This document shows, one piece after another, positions 1 through 8,399 of a stretch of DNA of 62,340 nucleotides (the first letter of the stretch is position 1; every line of letters begins with the position of its first letter). The stretch lies in NCBI GenBank assembly GCA_001304015.1, contig LJUY01000017.1:1-62340 (forward strand), written 5' to 3'. Origin of the DNA: a candidate division Zixibacteria bacterium SM23_81. GTDB lineage: Bacteria > SM23-81. The position numbers were made by a program, and so were the translations under genes. Under the pieces are notes generated by a model, which worked only from the letters and a program-made list of their open reading frames with translations, searched no databases and was not told the DNA's origin.

Positions 1-2
1 AT

Positions 3-1724
3 TTAAAACGAATCATCTTTATCATCCCGGTTTTATTGGCAGCTTCCTGGGATGGGGGTTCTGCTCAAAACGCCCCTGTGTGTACCGCTCCAGGCGATCA
101 GGATGCAAATTATAAGGGCATCGTGTATGCGGGAGATGAAAAAGCCATTATTGCATGGAGAGATAATCGTAATGAGAGCAACGGCAGTGATATCTATGCC
201 CAGCGGGTAAACATTCATGGCGAGGTGTTTTGGACCAAGGACGGTATTGTGGTCTGTGATGCACCTGAAAACCAATATAATCCCAGGGTTGTACAAGACG
301 GGCAGGGTGGCGTCATTATTGCCTGGGTAGATGCACGAAGAGACACTGCCTCGGATATCTATGCTCAGCGGGTCGATTCCAGCGGCACAATGCTCTGGCC
401 AGATAACGGCATAGCGGTTTTTACTGCCACAGGAGCGTCGGGGGGAGATATCGATATAATTAGTGATGGACAAGGCGGAGCTCTTTTAATCTGGGCAGAT
501 ATGCTTGATTACCGTCCTACATTTTTTGCCCAACGTATAGATTCAAGTGGCCAGCGGGTATGGACAGAGGATGGAGTCCACATTGGTGGCATTTCCTCGA
601 ATATGGATGCAAAACTTACCACCGATGGCTCGGACGGCGCAATCATTGCCTGGACAGACAACCGCAATTCCAGCCAATCGAATTTTGACATTTATGCGCA
701 ACATCTTAACGGGGCGGGAATATCGCAATGGACTCAAGATGACGCAGCGGTCACACAGGCTGATTATGGACAGCGTGTACGCGGAATTGCAAGTGATAAG
801 GCCGGAGGTGCTATTATTGCCTGGTACGATTGGCGCGGAGATGACGGCTTGTATACCCAACGTGTTGATAATAGTGGAAACATGGTATGGGTAACCTACG
901 GCGTTGCCTTCGATTCTACAACTTATCATGATGTAGAGATTAAGGTTACAAGTGATAATGCTGGCGGAGCTTATTATATTTGGACGGATCGTTCTTTCTC
1001 TTCGGACCAAACTTCTGACATATACGGACAGCGAATGGGCGCATCCGATTCCCACTTGTGGGGTCTGTATGGTGCTCCGGTATGCGATCATCAGGGATAC
1101 CAAATCTCTCCCAGGGCTGTCCACGATGGTTTAGACGGCATAATTGTAATTTGGAATGATAACCGTGATAACGACAGCACCGGTTGGGATATTTATGCCC
1201 AACGTATTAATTCATCCGGTGGGAAAATCTGGACCGATCAGGGTATATGTATTTCTAACGAGCAGCACTATCAGGGAAATCCGGAGATAGCAGGCTGCGA
1301 TTCCTTAGGCGCTATTATTGTCTGGAGTGATAGCCGTAATTTGGATACCGGTGGGAGAGATATCTATATGCAGGGGGTTGATCTTGACGGTAATTTATAT
1401 GATGTCCCAACTTCTATATCCCATCGTTCAATAGAGAAATTACCAACCAAGGTTAAACTGTACCAAAATTATCCCAATCCATTCAATCCTGTAACATACA
1501 TACGCTATGAATTATCCTGCTCCTATAAAGTGAGCATTTCTATTTACAATGTGATGGGACAAAAAATTAAAACATTTCCATCCAAAAACCAGAATCCGGG
1601 ATATCATACCGTAGTTTGGGATGGGACCGATGATGCAGGACGGAAAGTTGGCAGCGGAATATACTACTGTCGGGTTAGTGCCGGTAGTTACAGTGCCACT
1701 AAAAAAATGATTTTGCTAAAATAA
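3..1724 (+). CDS. T9SS-exported repeat protein, 5' end outside window
   Basis: The reading frame is open to the left window edge and begins with a basic, hydrophobic stretch (LKRIIFIIPVLLAAS) that looks like a signal peptide, so the true start lies just upstream; the TTG at 36 is probably internal. The body holds seven full and one partial repeats of about 55 residues, each with a core like GAIIAWxDxRN...DIYAQRVDSSG...W...DGI. This resembles beta-propeller or beta-sandwich surface repeats. The last 80 residues form a type A T9SS sorting domain (YPNPFNP near residue 482, then a beta-rich segment ending in KKMILLK). This predicts export by the SprA channel encoded at 49.7 kb and cleavage or anchoring at the surface. 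Codons look more A/T-rich than in the genes that follow. The ligand is unknown. Confidence 0.85.
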   Translation, partial: LKRIIFIIPVLLAASWDGGSAQNAPVCTAPGDQDANYKGIVYAGDEKAIIAWRDNRNESNGSDIYAQRVNIHGEVFWTKDGIVVCDAPENQYNPRVVQDGQGGVIIAWVDARRDTASDIYAQRVDSSGTMLWPDNGIAVFTATGASGGDIDIISDGQGGALLIWADMLDYRPTFFAQRIDSSGQRVWTEDGVHIGGISSNMDAKLTTDGSDGAIIAWTDNRNSSQSNFDIYAQHLNGAGISQWTQDDAAVTQADYGQRVRGIASDKAGGAIIAWYDWRGDDGLYTQRVDNSGNMVWVTYGVAFDSTTYHDVEIKVTSDNAGGAYYIWTDRSFSSDQTSDIYGQRMGASDSHLWGLYGAPVCDHQGYQISPRAVHDGLDGIIVIWNDNRDNDSTGWDIYAQRINSSGGKIWTDQGICISNEQHYQGNPEIAGCDSLGAIIVWSDSRNLDTGGRDIYMQGVDLDGNLYDVPTSISHRSIEKLPTKVKLYQNYPNPFNPVTYIRYELSCSYKVSISIYNVMGQKIKTFPSKNQNPGYHTVVWDGTDDAGRKVGSGIYYCRVSAGSYSATKKMILLK

Positions 1725-1760
1725 AATTTCTGATGATCGTCCCCAAACAGGAGGTTACCC

Positions 1761-2318
1761 ATGCGCGAGCTGCTGGTATTATTCGTGGTCGCTCTTTTCC
1801 TCGCCGGTTGTGAAGGGGATATGGGTCCAGCCGGTCCAGCCGGGAACGCCAACGTCATGGCGGGCACGATCTCGATATCCAATGCCGAGTGGCTGGCCTA
1901 CTCCTCCTGGACGATGACCACCGATGTGGGAACGATCACCGCCAAGTCAACGCGCTATGTGGAGATCCCCGTCGCCGCGATCACGGCGGACATCATCGAA
2001 AACGGTGCCGTTTTGATGTACTTCGAGGCGGAAGCAGGTACGGATCAGTGGACGACGTTGCCGTTCGAGTTTCTTCATTACACCGGCGTTTACTTTATCA
2101 ACATCGTCTATGAGGTGCAAGAGGGCATGATCCGGCTGCACTACTTCCTCATGCGGGCCTACCAAGGTGCCACCCTCCCGGACCTGGCGGCAGTGGTGAT
2201 CCCCACCTACGAATTCAAATATGTGGTCATCGAAGGGACGGCGCTCAAGGCTCTTCAGACCAGTGGTGTCGATCTGTCCCAGCCCGACGGCATCACCGAG
2301 TACGCGACGATGCCGTGA
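1761..2318 (+). CDS. Lipoprotein with short collagen-like GPAGPAG stretch
   Basis: A 185-residue protein with a lipoprotein signal peptide: MRELL, a hydrophobic core, and the lipobox LAGC at residues 14-17. Directly after the lipidated cysteine comes EGDMGPAGPAGNANV, a minimal collagen-like G-x-y run that I recall in envelope lipoproteins of FCB bacteria. The remainder is a beta-rich domain without a motif I can name. A good ribosome site (GGAGG) lies 7 nt before the ATG. It follows the T9SS cargo gene by 36 nt and precedes two more lipoproteins, so it probably belongs to an envelope gene group. Function unknown. Confidence 0.8.
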   Translation: MRELLVLFVVALFLAGCEGDMGPAGPAGNANVMAGTISISNAEWLAYSSWTMTTDVGTITAKSTRYVEIPVAAITADIIENGAVLMYFEAEAGTDQWTTLPFEFLHYTGVYFINIVYEVQEGMIRLHYFLMRAYQGATLPDLAAVVIPTYEFKYVVIEGTALKALQTSGVDLSQPDGITEYATMP

Positions 2319-2397
2319 GCACATCGGCCGGCATGTGGCACTTTATCGGTGGCGTCGGGTCGCCGTACCCGACGCACCAGGAAAGAGGTGGTTGACC

Positions 2398-2931
2398 GTG
2401 TTGAATAAATGTCTGGTTTTAACCATATTTATTATGGTGCTCCTGGACGCTTTTGCTTGCTCCAAGCAATCCCAGGAAGTGCTGCTGAAAGGATATCCTC
2501 TGGACATACCGGAAGGGATCATCACTCAATCGGACGATCAAGTGACCCTGAAGATCGATCCTAACGTGACCGCCGACGGCAACGGTTCTCTTAAAATCAC
2601 GGCCGCGGATTCCACTACGGTGCGGTTGTATGAGACTGGTGATCTGGACATAGAAAATGCCCGCTTGATTTATCAGGCCAAGGTTCGCACCCAAGGCGTA
2701 GAGGGTCAGGTCTATCTGGAGATGTGGTGTCATTTCCTCGAGAAAGGGGATTTCTTCTCCCGAGGTCTGCAAACTCCTCTCATGGGCACCGTGGACTGGA
2801 CCACACAGGAGACGCCCTTCTTCTTGAAAAAAGGACAGAACCCCGACAACGTGAAGCTCAACCTGGTCATCGACGGCACGGGGACGGTGTGGATCGACGA
2901 TATCCGGCTGTTGAAGGGGCCGCTACAGTAG
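2398..2931 (+). CDS. Putative lipoprotein with jelly-roll-like domain
   Basis: The frame is open from 2221, but the segment before 2398 reads as arginine-rich non-coding DNA. I place the start at GTG 2398 (or the adjacent TTG 2401), preceded by AAAGAGG at 2382-2388. The N terminus is hydrophobic and followed by DAFACSKQ, a lipobox-like cysteine at about residue 20. The mature part is about 155 residues of predicted beta structure ending in GTVWIDDIRLL, a pattern common at the end of carbohydrate-binding or galactose-binding-like jelly-roll domains. Its TAG overlaps the ribosome site of the next gene, which suggests cotranscription and coupled translation. Ligand unknown. Confidence 0.65.
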   Translation: MLNKCLVLTIFIMVLLDAFACSKQSQEVLLKGYPLDIPEGIITQSDDQVTLKIDPNVTADGNGSLKITAADSTTVRLYETGDLDIENARLIYQAKVRTQGVEGQVYLEMWCHFLEKGDFFSRGLQTPLMGTVDWTTQETPFFLKKGQNPDNVKLNLVIDGTGTVWIDDIRLLKGPLQ

Positions 2932-2939
2932 GAGGAATC

Positions 2940-3650
2940 ATGAGAAATTGTCTCGTGAAGTTGATGCTGTGGGTCATGGCCTTTAGTTTGGGCCTGGCGC
3001 TGATGGGCTGCGGCTCATCCAACCGGCTGAAGGATTACACATTCCGAGATATGACCGCGGCGGCGATGATCGCCGTGCCGTCAGAGCCAGAGGTGTTTAC
3101 CGATTCGTTCCTCGAGATAGATCCGGAAGATCTACTGGCATCGGCCCTGCGAGCGGGCACCACCTTGGCCAAGGAGATCACCGCAGATCAAACGCGGGCC
3201 CGCCTGGATAGCGCCATGGCACAGGTGGATCTTCCCGAACAAATACTGGACGGAACCCTGCAGCGCTGTTCACAGTATCTCCATCTGTTGCCCATCTATG
3301 ATCCCAATCGTTCTGATTTTCTGTTCGACATGGTCATCAATAGCTATGGCATCGACGCCGAATCCTGGGATTCCAGGGTCTACTTTAAAATGGACCTCGA
3401 AGTCTATCTCTTAGATAACAATACCGGCCTGGAAATATGGAAAACTCGCGTGAAGGAAAAACAATCCGTGTCGGGATTGGCTTTTGGCACCAGCAGCGTG
3501 GCCGCGGATAACGTCATCACTGCCATAGGCCTGTCCCAGCTTAGCGTGGGGGAGATGGTGGAGGGATTTCAGTTTCTGGCCGATGACACCGCAGATCGTG
3601 TGGCCAGGAAGCTGCGCAGAGATTATGCCAAATCCCGAGAGAGTGAGTGA
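2940..3650 (+). CDS. Lipoprotein of unknown function
   Basis: A 236-residue protein with signal peptide and lipobox LMGC at residues 21-24. The start at ATG 2940 is chosen because of TAGGAGGA immediately upstream and because the signal peptide begins there, although the frame is open further upstream. The mature domain (roughly residues 35-230) alternates strands and helices and contains VYFKMDLEVYLLDNNTGLEIWKTRVKEK, which resembles periplasmic lipoproteins that present a beta sheet. No enzyme motif is visible. It starts 8 nt after the previous lipoprotein gene and looks like its operon partner. Confidence 0.75.
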   Translation: MRNCLVKLMLWVMAFSLGLALMGCGSSNRLKDYTFRDMTAAAMIAVPSEPEVFTDSFLEIDPEDLLASALRAGTTLAKEITADQTRARLDSAMAQVDLPEQILDGTLQRCSQYLHLLPIYDPNRSDFLFDMVINSYGIDAESWDSRVYFKMDLEVYLLDNNTGLEIWKTRVKEKQSVSGLAFGTSSVAADNVITAIGLSQLSVGEMVEGFQFLADDTADRVARKLRRDYAKSRESE

Positions 3651-3809
3651 AGAGGATAGACACTATTGTATGAGCTGTGTCATCATGTCCGAAGTTAAAG
3701 GAAAAGACAAAACAAAGGTGAACGTACAGTAACTTCATCTTGCAAAAAATGTTTTCTTTACTAACCTTTAACTAAGATTAACCCTCAGAAAGTCGCAGGA
3801 GAGACTCCC

Positions 3810-6053
3810 ATGCCCCCCTCCGCCCCCAAACAAAAGAACGCCGCAAGCATGGCTTTCCAGACTGAGTTAGACCTAACGCCCAATGCCCTTACTGTTCTGG
3901 AGAGAAGGTATCTGCGCAAGGACCGCAGCGGCAGGGTCATCGAGACCCCAGAGGAGATGTTCCGCCGTGTGGCTGAGAATGTGGCTTCGGTGGACGCCGA
4001 ATACCGCAGCCGGGAAGAGGTCAAGAAAACCGAGGAGGAGTTTTACGGTATCTTGTCCCGCTTGGAGTTTCTTCCCAACTCCCCCACTCTCATGAACGCC
4101 GGTACCAAACTTCAGCAGCTCTCCGCTTGCTTCGTCCTACCCATCGATGATTCCATGGAGAGCATCTTTGAAGCCATCAAGAGCACGGCTCTGATCCATC
4201 AAAGCGGCGGGGGTACGGGCTTCTCCTTCTCCCGCATCCGCCCAAAGAACGATGTGGTTCAGTCCACCAAGGGGGTTTCCAGCGGCCCACTGTCCTTCAT
4301 GAAAGTCTTTGACGCTGCCACAGAGGCCGTCAAGCAGGGGGGCACAAGACGAGGGGCGAATATGGCCGTGCTGCGGGTGGATCATCCGGACATCTTGGAT
4401 TTCATCCAATGTAAGAAAGAAGAGGGTGTTCTCTCCAATTTCAACATCTCCGTCGGCTTGACCGAGAAGTTCATGAAAGCTCTCGCAAATGGGGAAGAGT
4501 ACGAACTCACCAATCCCCACACGCGGCAGGTAGTGAAAAAGCTAGAGGCAAAATTGGTCTTTGACACCATAGTGGATTTGGCCTGGAGCAACGGGGAGCC
4601 GGGGATCGTCTTCTTGGATCGCATCAATGAGGACAATCCCACTCCACAGCTAGGGGAGATCGAGAGCACCAATCCGTGCGGGGAACAGCCTTTATTACCA
4701 TATGAATCGTGTAATCTCGGCTCCATAAATCTGTCCCGGGTGGTCTCCCAAAAAGCCGTCGACTATGAGAAGTTAAAGACTTTGGTTGGGGTGGCCGTTC
4801 ACTTTCTCGACAACGTCATTGACGTCAGCCGGCAACCCCTGAGTCATATTGAGAACCTGACCAAGGCCAACCGCAAGATCGGTCTGGGCGTGATGGGTTT
4901 CGCCGACATGCTGATCAAGTTAGGCATTCCCTATGATTCAGAGGAGGCCATCCATTGTGCTAAGCAGGTCATGGAGTTCGTCTCTAGCTCATCCAAGGAG
5001 ATGTCGGCCCAGTTGGCTGAGGAGAGAGGTGTTTTTCCCAATTTCAAGGGAAGCATTTACGAAAGACCGAAAGGCGCAAGGCTGCGCAATGCCTCCACCA
5101 CCACAATTGCCCCCACTGGCACCATCAGCATCATTGCGGGGTGTTCCTCTGGAGTGGAGCCTCTGTTCGGCCTCTGTTTTTTCCGCCACGTCATGGACGA
5201 TGATAAGCTGGTGGAAACAAATCCCCTTTTCGAGCAGATAGCCCGCGAACGGGACTTCTATGATGAGGCGCTCCTCAGGGAAATCGCCATCAAAGGATCG
5301 GTGAAGGGGATGGAGGCGGTGCCGGAGGACGTGAGACGGCTGTTTGTGGTGGCTCACGATCTTCCCCCAGAGTGGCACATACGAATGCAGGCCGCCTTTC
5401 AGAAACACACGGACAATGCCGTTTCTAAGACGGTCAATTTCCCCGTCGATGCCACCCGTGAGGATGTGGCTCAGGTCTATAATCTGGCTTATGAGACCGG
5501 CTGCAAGGGAGTGACTATCTATCGAGATAGGAGCCGGGAAAAACAGGTTTTGAATCTGGGCGCGATGCAACGAGCCGTCTCACCCAGGTCTCGTTCTCCC
5601 CGGGCCAGACCGGTGGTCCTCCGCGGCATAACCGAGAAGATGGGGACGGGGTGCGGAAGTCTCTATGTGACTATCAATGAGGACGAGGTTGGGCTATTCG
5701 AGGTCTTCGCCCAGTTGGGTAAAGCGGGTGGGTGTGCCGCCTCCCAGACGGAGGCCATCAGCCGATTGGTATCCCTAGCCCTACGGGGTGGCATCGAGAT
5801 TGAGGCCGTTCTGAAGCAGCTGAGAGGCATCCGGTGTCCCTCCCCTTCCTGGCAGGATGGCGGGATTATTCTCTCGTGTCCCGATGCCATCAGCCGGGCT
5901 ATCGAGAAGTACCTCAAGACTACCCACAGTCTCGAGGAAGGCTTGAATTATCAGCCGCAGGGAGCCGCCGGCACCTGCCCCGACTGCGGGGAGACTCTGG
6001 AACATACCGGCGGGTGTGTCGTCTGCAGGCACTGTGGCTATACCAGGTGTTGA
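3810..6053 (+). CDS. nrdJ: Vitamin B12-dependent (class II) ribonucleoside-diphosphate reductase
   Basis: This 747-residue enzyme reduces ribonucleotides to deoxyribonucleotides using adenosylcobalamin, in any oxygen condition. The N-terminal region (about 15-90) is followed by the ten-stranded barrel: LSACFVLP (redox cysteine near residue 107), [23 protein letters not shown], and NPCGEQ with ESCNLGSIN (radical-site region near residue 288). Residues about 605-705 form the TSCPD domain ([29 protein letters not shown]) and the tail is a zinc ribbon (CPDCGE...[12 protein letters not shown]), the usual architecture of long NrdJ. Length matches the family. GGAG lies about 10 nt before the ATG. 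I saw no cobalamin riboswitch in the 160 nt upstream. It appears to be a single-gene unit. Confidence 0.95.
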   Translation: MPPSAPKQKNAASMAFQTELDLTPNALTVLERRYLRKDRSGRVIETPEEMFRRVAENVASVDAEYRSREEVKKTEEEFYGILSRLEFLPNSPTLMNAGTKLQQLSACFVLPIDDSMESIFEAIKSTALIHQSGGGTGFSFSRIRPKNDVVQSTKGVSSGPLSFMKVFDAATEAVKQGGTRRGANMAVLRVDHPDILDFIQCKKEEGVLSNFNISVGLTEKFMKALANGEEYELTNPHTRQVVKKLEAKLVFDTIVDLAWSNGEPGIVFLDRINEDNPTPQLGEIESTNPCGEQPLLPYESCNLGSINLSRVVSQKAVDYEKLKTLVGVAVHFLDNVIDVSRQPLSHIENLTKANRKIGLGVMGFADMLIKLGIPYDSEEAIHCAKQVMEFVSSSSKEMSAQLAEERGVFPNFKGSIYERPKGARLRNASTTTIAPTGTISIIAGCSSGVEPLFGLCFFRHVMDDDKLVETNPLFEQIARERDFYDEALLREIAIKGSVKGMEAVPEDVRRLFVVAHDLPPEWHIRMQAAFQKHTDNAVSKTVNFPVDATREDVAQVYNLAYETGCKGVTIYRDRSREKQVLNLGAMQRAVSPRSRSPRARPVVLRGITEKMGTGCGSLYVTINEDEVGLFEVFAQLGKAGGCAASQTEAISRLVSLALRGGIEIEAVLKQLRGIRCPSPSWQDGGIILSCPDAISRAIEKYLKTTHSLEEGLNYQPQGAAGTCPDCGETLEHTGGCVVCRHCGYTRC

Positions 6054-6306
6054 TGGAGAAGCTCGTTGGTTGGGTCAAGTTTGTCGGCGTTGATATCCGT
6101 AACGTGAATCGTTGATCGATAATCGTTAATCGTGAAAAAAAAGACAGATCCTGAATTCTTGATCCTGGAGCTGGTGAGCAAACTAATTGTCGGTACGCTA
6201 AATTGAGAGTTCTTGTTTCAACCATCGAGCATCGAAAAACGAGCTTCGAGCATCGTTACGAGCATCGACACCGATAAACGATTTACCAGTTTCGATTCAC
6301 ACAAAG

Positions 6307-6347
6307 GGGACTCACCCAGTGTAGGAGGTGCTCAGCCATAGAGTCCC
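6307..6347 (+). other. Hairpin upstream of the TPP riboswitch
   Basis: GGGACTC (6307-6313) can pair with GAGTCCC (6341-6347), enclosing 27 nt that contain GTAGGAGGTG. It lies about 30 nt before the riboswitch, so it may be part of the same leader RNA. No known RNA family is recognised; it could also be chance. Confidence 0.3.
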
Positions 6348-6377
6348 TGGTAGCTCTTTGGAAAGCTTTCAATGAAG

Positions 6378-6454
6378 TCCGTTGGGGGTGGCCGCAAGGC
6401 CTGAGATGATACCCCTGGAACCTGATCTGGGTGATGCCAGCGGAGGGAAACGGT
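6378..6454 (+). promoter_or_regulatory. TPP (thi-box) riboswitch
   Basis: The conserved thi-box parts are present in order: GGGGTG, then CTGAGATGATACCC, then GAACCTGATCTGGGTGATGCCAGCG and GAGGGAA. CCGTT (6379-6383) can close helix P1 with AACGG (6449-6453). It binds thiamine pyrophosphate and, with the terminator that begins 11 nt later, should switch off transcription when TPP is plentiful. The next gene on this strand is the AIR-synthase-like gene about 430 nt downstream. No recognisable thiamine gene follows directly. Confidence 0.9.
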
Positions 6455-6464
6455 TGGTGGCGAG

Positions 6465-6491
6465 AGCGAACCTGATCGGGGTTTGCTTTTT
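6465..6491 (+). terminator. Rho-independent terminator of the TPP riboswitch
   Basis: AGCGAACC (6465-6472) pairs with GGTTTGCT (6480-6487) across a 7-nt loop and is followed by a run of T to 6491. Its position just after the aptamer fits the expression platform of a transcription-terminating riboswitch. Confidence 0.75.
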
Positions 6492-6812
6492 GTTTGCCTG
6501 AAAACCGGGAGTCGGGATTCGGGGATCGGGAATCGGGAATTACCCTCTTCTCTTCTCCTCCCCAGCTAGCAGTCGGCAGTAGACAGGATGCGGGGGATGT
6601 CAGACAGCTTTTAACGATCACCAATTACCGATCAAGGATTCACGGATTTCCCTTATTCTCTCCTCCACCGCCCCAGGATTCGAGGATTCAAGGGAAAAAA
6701 CCGGGAATCGAAATCCATACAAAAATGGGGTGGCGGGGCACTTGAATCCTGGATCACTTGAATCCTTAAATCCTAGATTATTCGGATCCTCGGATCCTTG
6801 AATCCTTTGTTT
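6492..6812. repeat. Gene-free DNA made of degenerate short tandem words
   Basis: No gene is visible. The stretch contains successive imperfect tandem words: GGGAATC/GGGATTC-like (6507-6540), GCAGTCGGCAGTAG (6569-6582), ACGATCACCAATTACCGATC (6612-6634), GGATTCGAGGATTCAAGG (6673-6692), and TTGAATCC/GGATCC-like words (6741-6806). The word changes every 20-60 nt. The flank at 6100-6290 has ATCGTTAATCG and GAGCATCGA words of the same style. Role unknown. Confidence 0.7.
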
Positions 6813-6886
6813 TATCAAAATTTTCAATCTTCAATGCCTTTTTGCATAGACCCAACCTCCCGGCAAGAATGTCAGGATGCGATGAG

Positions 6887-7957
6887 ATGCGAAGCGAACT
6901 TCCGGCAGTGGGCAAGATTTCCCCGGAGATCTTCGAGCAATTGATCTTTCCCAATCTAGGGGCTTCGAACACGTCCATTTTGGTAGGCCCACAACACGGG
7001 GTAGATGTAGGGGTAGTGGATCTCGGTCACGGCCTCGTCATGGCCCTGACCACCGATCCAGTTTTTGTCGTTCCGCAATACGGCTGGGAGAGGGCAGCCT
7101 GGTTTGCGGTACACATTTTAGCCTCCGACGCTGCCACCTGCGGTTTGAGGCCCACCTACCTGTCGATAGATCTGAATCTGCCCAGGGCTATCCAGAAGCC
7201 GGAGCTGGAATTTCTGTGGACCGCTATTCACAGGGAGTGCCAGAAGTTAGGCATTACCATCGTTAGCGGGCATACCGCCCGGTATGATGGCTGCGACTAT
7301 CCCATGGTGGGTGGAGCCACCATGATCTGCGTGGGACCAAAATCGCAGTATCTGACGCCCCAGATGGCCCGGCAGGGCGATCACATCATTCTCACCAAGG
7401 GGGCAGCCATCGAGGCAACGGGCATTTTCGCGGTAACCTTCAGTCGCCAGATCGCCGAGCGTTATGGTGAGTCCTTTGCCCTAAGAGCTCAGGAGATCTT
7501 CTGGCAGATGTCGGTTGTCGAGGATGCCTTGACGGCCGTCTCTGTAGGCGTGCACGAGAACGGAGTCACGGCCATGCATGATGCCACCGAATGCGGCGTG
7601 TGGGGAGGCCTTTACGAGGTGGCACAGGCCAGCGCAGTAGGGATGGTGGTGGACAAGGAACGGATACCCATTCTGGAGGAGGTAGATGAGATTTGCTCCC
7701 ATTTCGGCATGGACCCTTACTCCGCCATTAGCGAGGGAAGCCTGATCATCACCTGTCGACCCCACCGGACGCCGGAGGTCCTTCAGGCTCTCCAGCAAAA
7801 GAACATCAACTGTGCTGTCATCGGCTCCGTGATCTCCCCCAAAAGGGGTATCCAGCTCGTTGAGCGAGGGCGCCAAAGGCCTCTAGTCCACCCCCGGGTG
7901 GATCCATTTTGGGATGCCTTTCGCCGAGCGCTGGAGGGTAAGAACAGTAAGCAGTAG
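6887..7957 (+). CDS. AIR synthase-related (PurM/HypE/ThiL-fold) protein
   Basis: A protein of about 356 residues with the two-domain PurM fold. The N-terminal half has LPAVGKISPEIFEQ, GVDVGVVDLG, TTDPVFVV and GWERAAWFAVHILASDAATCG, the pattern of ATP-binding AIR-synthase-like subunits. The C-terminal half has MHDATECGVWGGLYEVA, IPI...ICSHFGMDPYSAISEGSLIITC. It is closer to HypE-like 'AIR synthase-related' proteins than to PurM, and it lacks the catalytic cysteine/selenocysteine region of SelD. No hydrogenase maturation genes are nearby. The start is uncertain: ATG 6887 has AGGA 9 nt upstream, while ATG 6869 and TTG 6842 are also in frame. The TPP riboswitch upstream suggests, but does not prove, a thiamine-related job; TMP kinase ThiL belongs to the same fold. 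Confidence 0.75.
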   Translation: MRSELPAVGKISPEIFEQLIFPNLGASNTSILVGPQHGVDVGVVDLGHGLVMALTTDPVFVVPQYGWERAAWFAVHILASDAATCGLRPTYLSIDLNLPRAIQKPELEFLWTAIHRECQKLGITIVSGHTARYDGCDYPMVGGATMICVGPKSQYLTPQMARQGDHIILTKGAAIEATGIFAVTFSRQIAERYGESFALRAQEIFWQMSVVEDALTAVSVGVHENGVTAMHDATECGVWGGLYEVAQASAVGMVVDKERIPILEEVDEICSHFGMDPYSAISEGSLIITCRPHRTPEVLQALQQKNINCAVIGSVISPKRGIQLVERGRQRPLVHPRVDPFWDAFRRALEGKNSKQ

Positions 7958-8145
7958 GCAGTAGGCAGGAGGCAGGGACAATGGCAATGGCAATCCCCTC
8001 TCCCCTCCACCGCAGTAGGCAGTGAGCAGTAAGCAGTGCCTCCTCCCGTAACCACCCCGGGGGCAGGAGACAGGGAGCAGGGGCAGGATAAGAGTTTAGA
8101 GCGTTTAGAGAGTTAAGAGAGTTTGGAGAGTTTAGAGAACTAGAA
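7942..8145. repeat. Degenerate short tandem words in intergenic DNA
   Basis: Three word families follow one another: AGCAGTA/GGCAGTA (7945-7972 and 8014-8037), CAATGG (7978-7995), and GAGTTTAGA/GAGAGTT-like (8093-8140). They are imperfect and overlap the end of the preceding gene by a few bases. No gene lies between 7958 and 8399. Confidence 0.7.
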
Positions 8146-8172
8146 TGCTCGATGAGATCTCTCCTATCTGTC

Positions 8173-8214
8173 ATTCCCGCGGAAGCTTGTCCCCGTGAAA
8201 ACGGGGGCGGGAAT
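8173..8214. repeat. REP-like nested palindrome
   Basis: ATTCCCGC (8173-8180) and GCGGGAAT (8207-8214) form an outer inverted repeat; inside it CCCCGT (8191-8196) pairs with ACGGGG (8201-8206) around GAAA. The flanks TGTC and CCAG match the widespread TCATTCCCGC...GCGGGAATCCAG intergenic palindrome class seen in many bacteria. It may be a REP-type element; no transposase is nearby. Confidence 0.65.
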
Positions 8215-8282
8215 CCAGAGACTTTATAAGGTCTATTTTCATTCCATTGTTAGCATTAAGAACCTGCATTTTTCAACCGGGA

Positions 8283-8392
8283 TCAAGCATCCAGGATCTA
8301 GGATCTGCTTTTTTACGAGTCTCCAGTCTCTAGTCTCGACTTTCCACGAATCACGATTCACGAATCACGGCTTTTCACGGTTTTCACGGAGG
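8283..8392. repeat. Degenerate short tandem words before the oligopeptidase gene
   Basis: Words such as CCAGGATCTAGGATCTG (8290-8306), TCTCCAGTCTCTAGTCTCG (8321-8339) and ACGAATCACGATTCACGAATCACGG (8347-8370), then TTTTCACGG twice. They run up to the ribosome site of the next gene. CACGAATCACGG recurs at about 46930. Confidence 0.6.
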
Positions 8393-8399
8393 TTCTCCA

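Noticed and set aside
3651-3809. Cobalamin riboswitch before nrdJ
   Set aside because: The 159-nt gap lacks a B12-box; only a weak TTGCAA promoter-like element was seen at 3740.
6887-7957. SelD (selenophosphate synthetase) or PurM for the AIR-synthase-like protein
   Set aside because: The N-terminal Cys/Sec loop of SelD is missing and the block order fits HypE-like proteins better than PurM; no selenium or purine genes are adjacent.
7945-8037. CRISPR-like array from GGCAGTAG words
   Set aside because: Units are only 7-9 nt, imperfect, and have no spacers of regular size; no cas genes are present.
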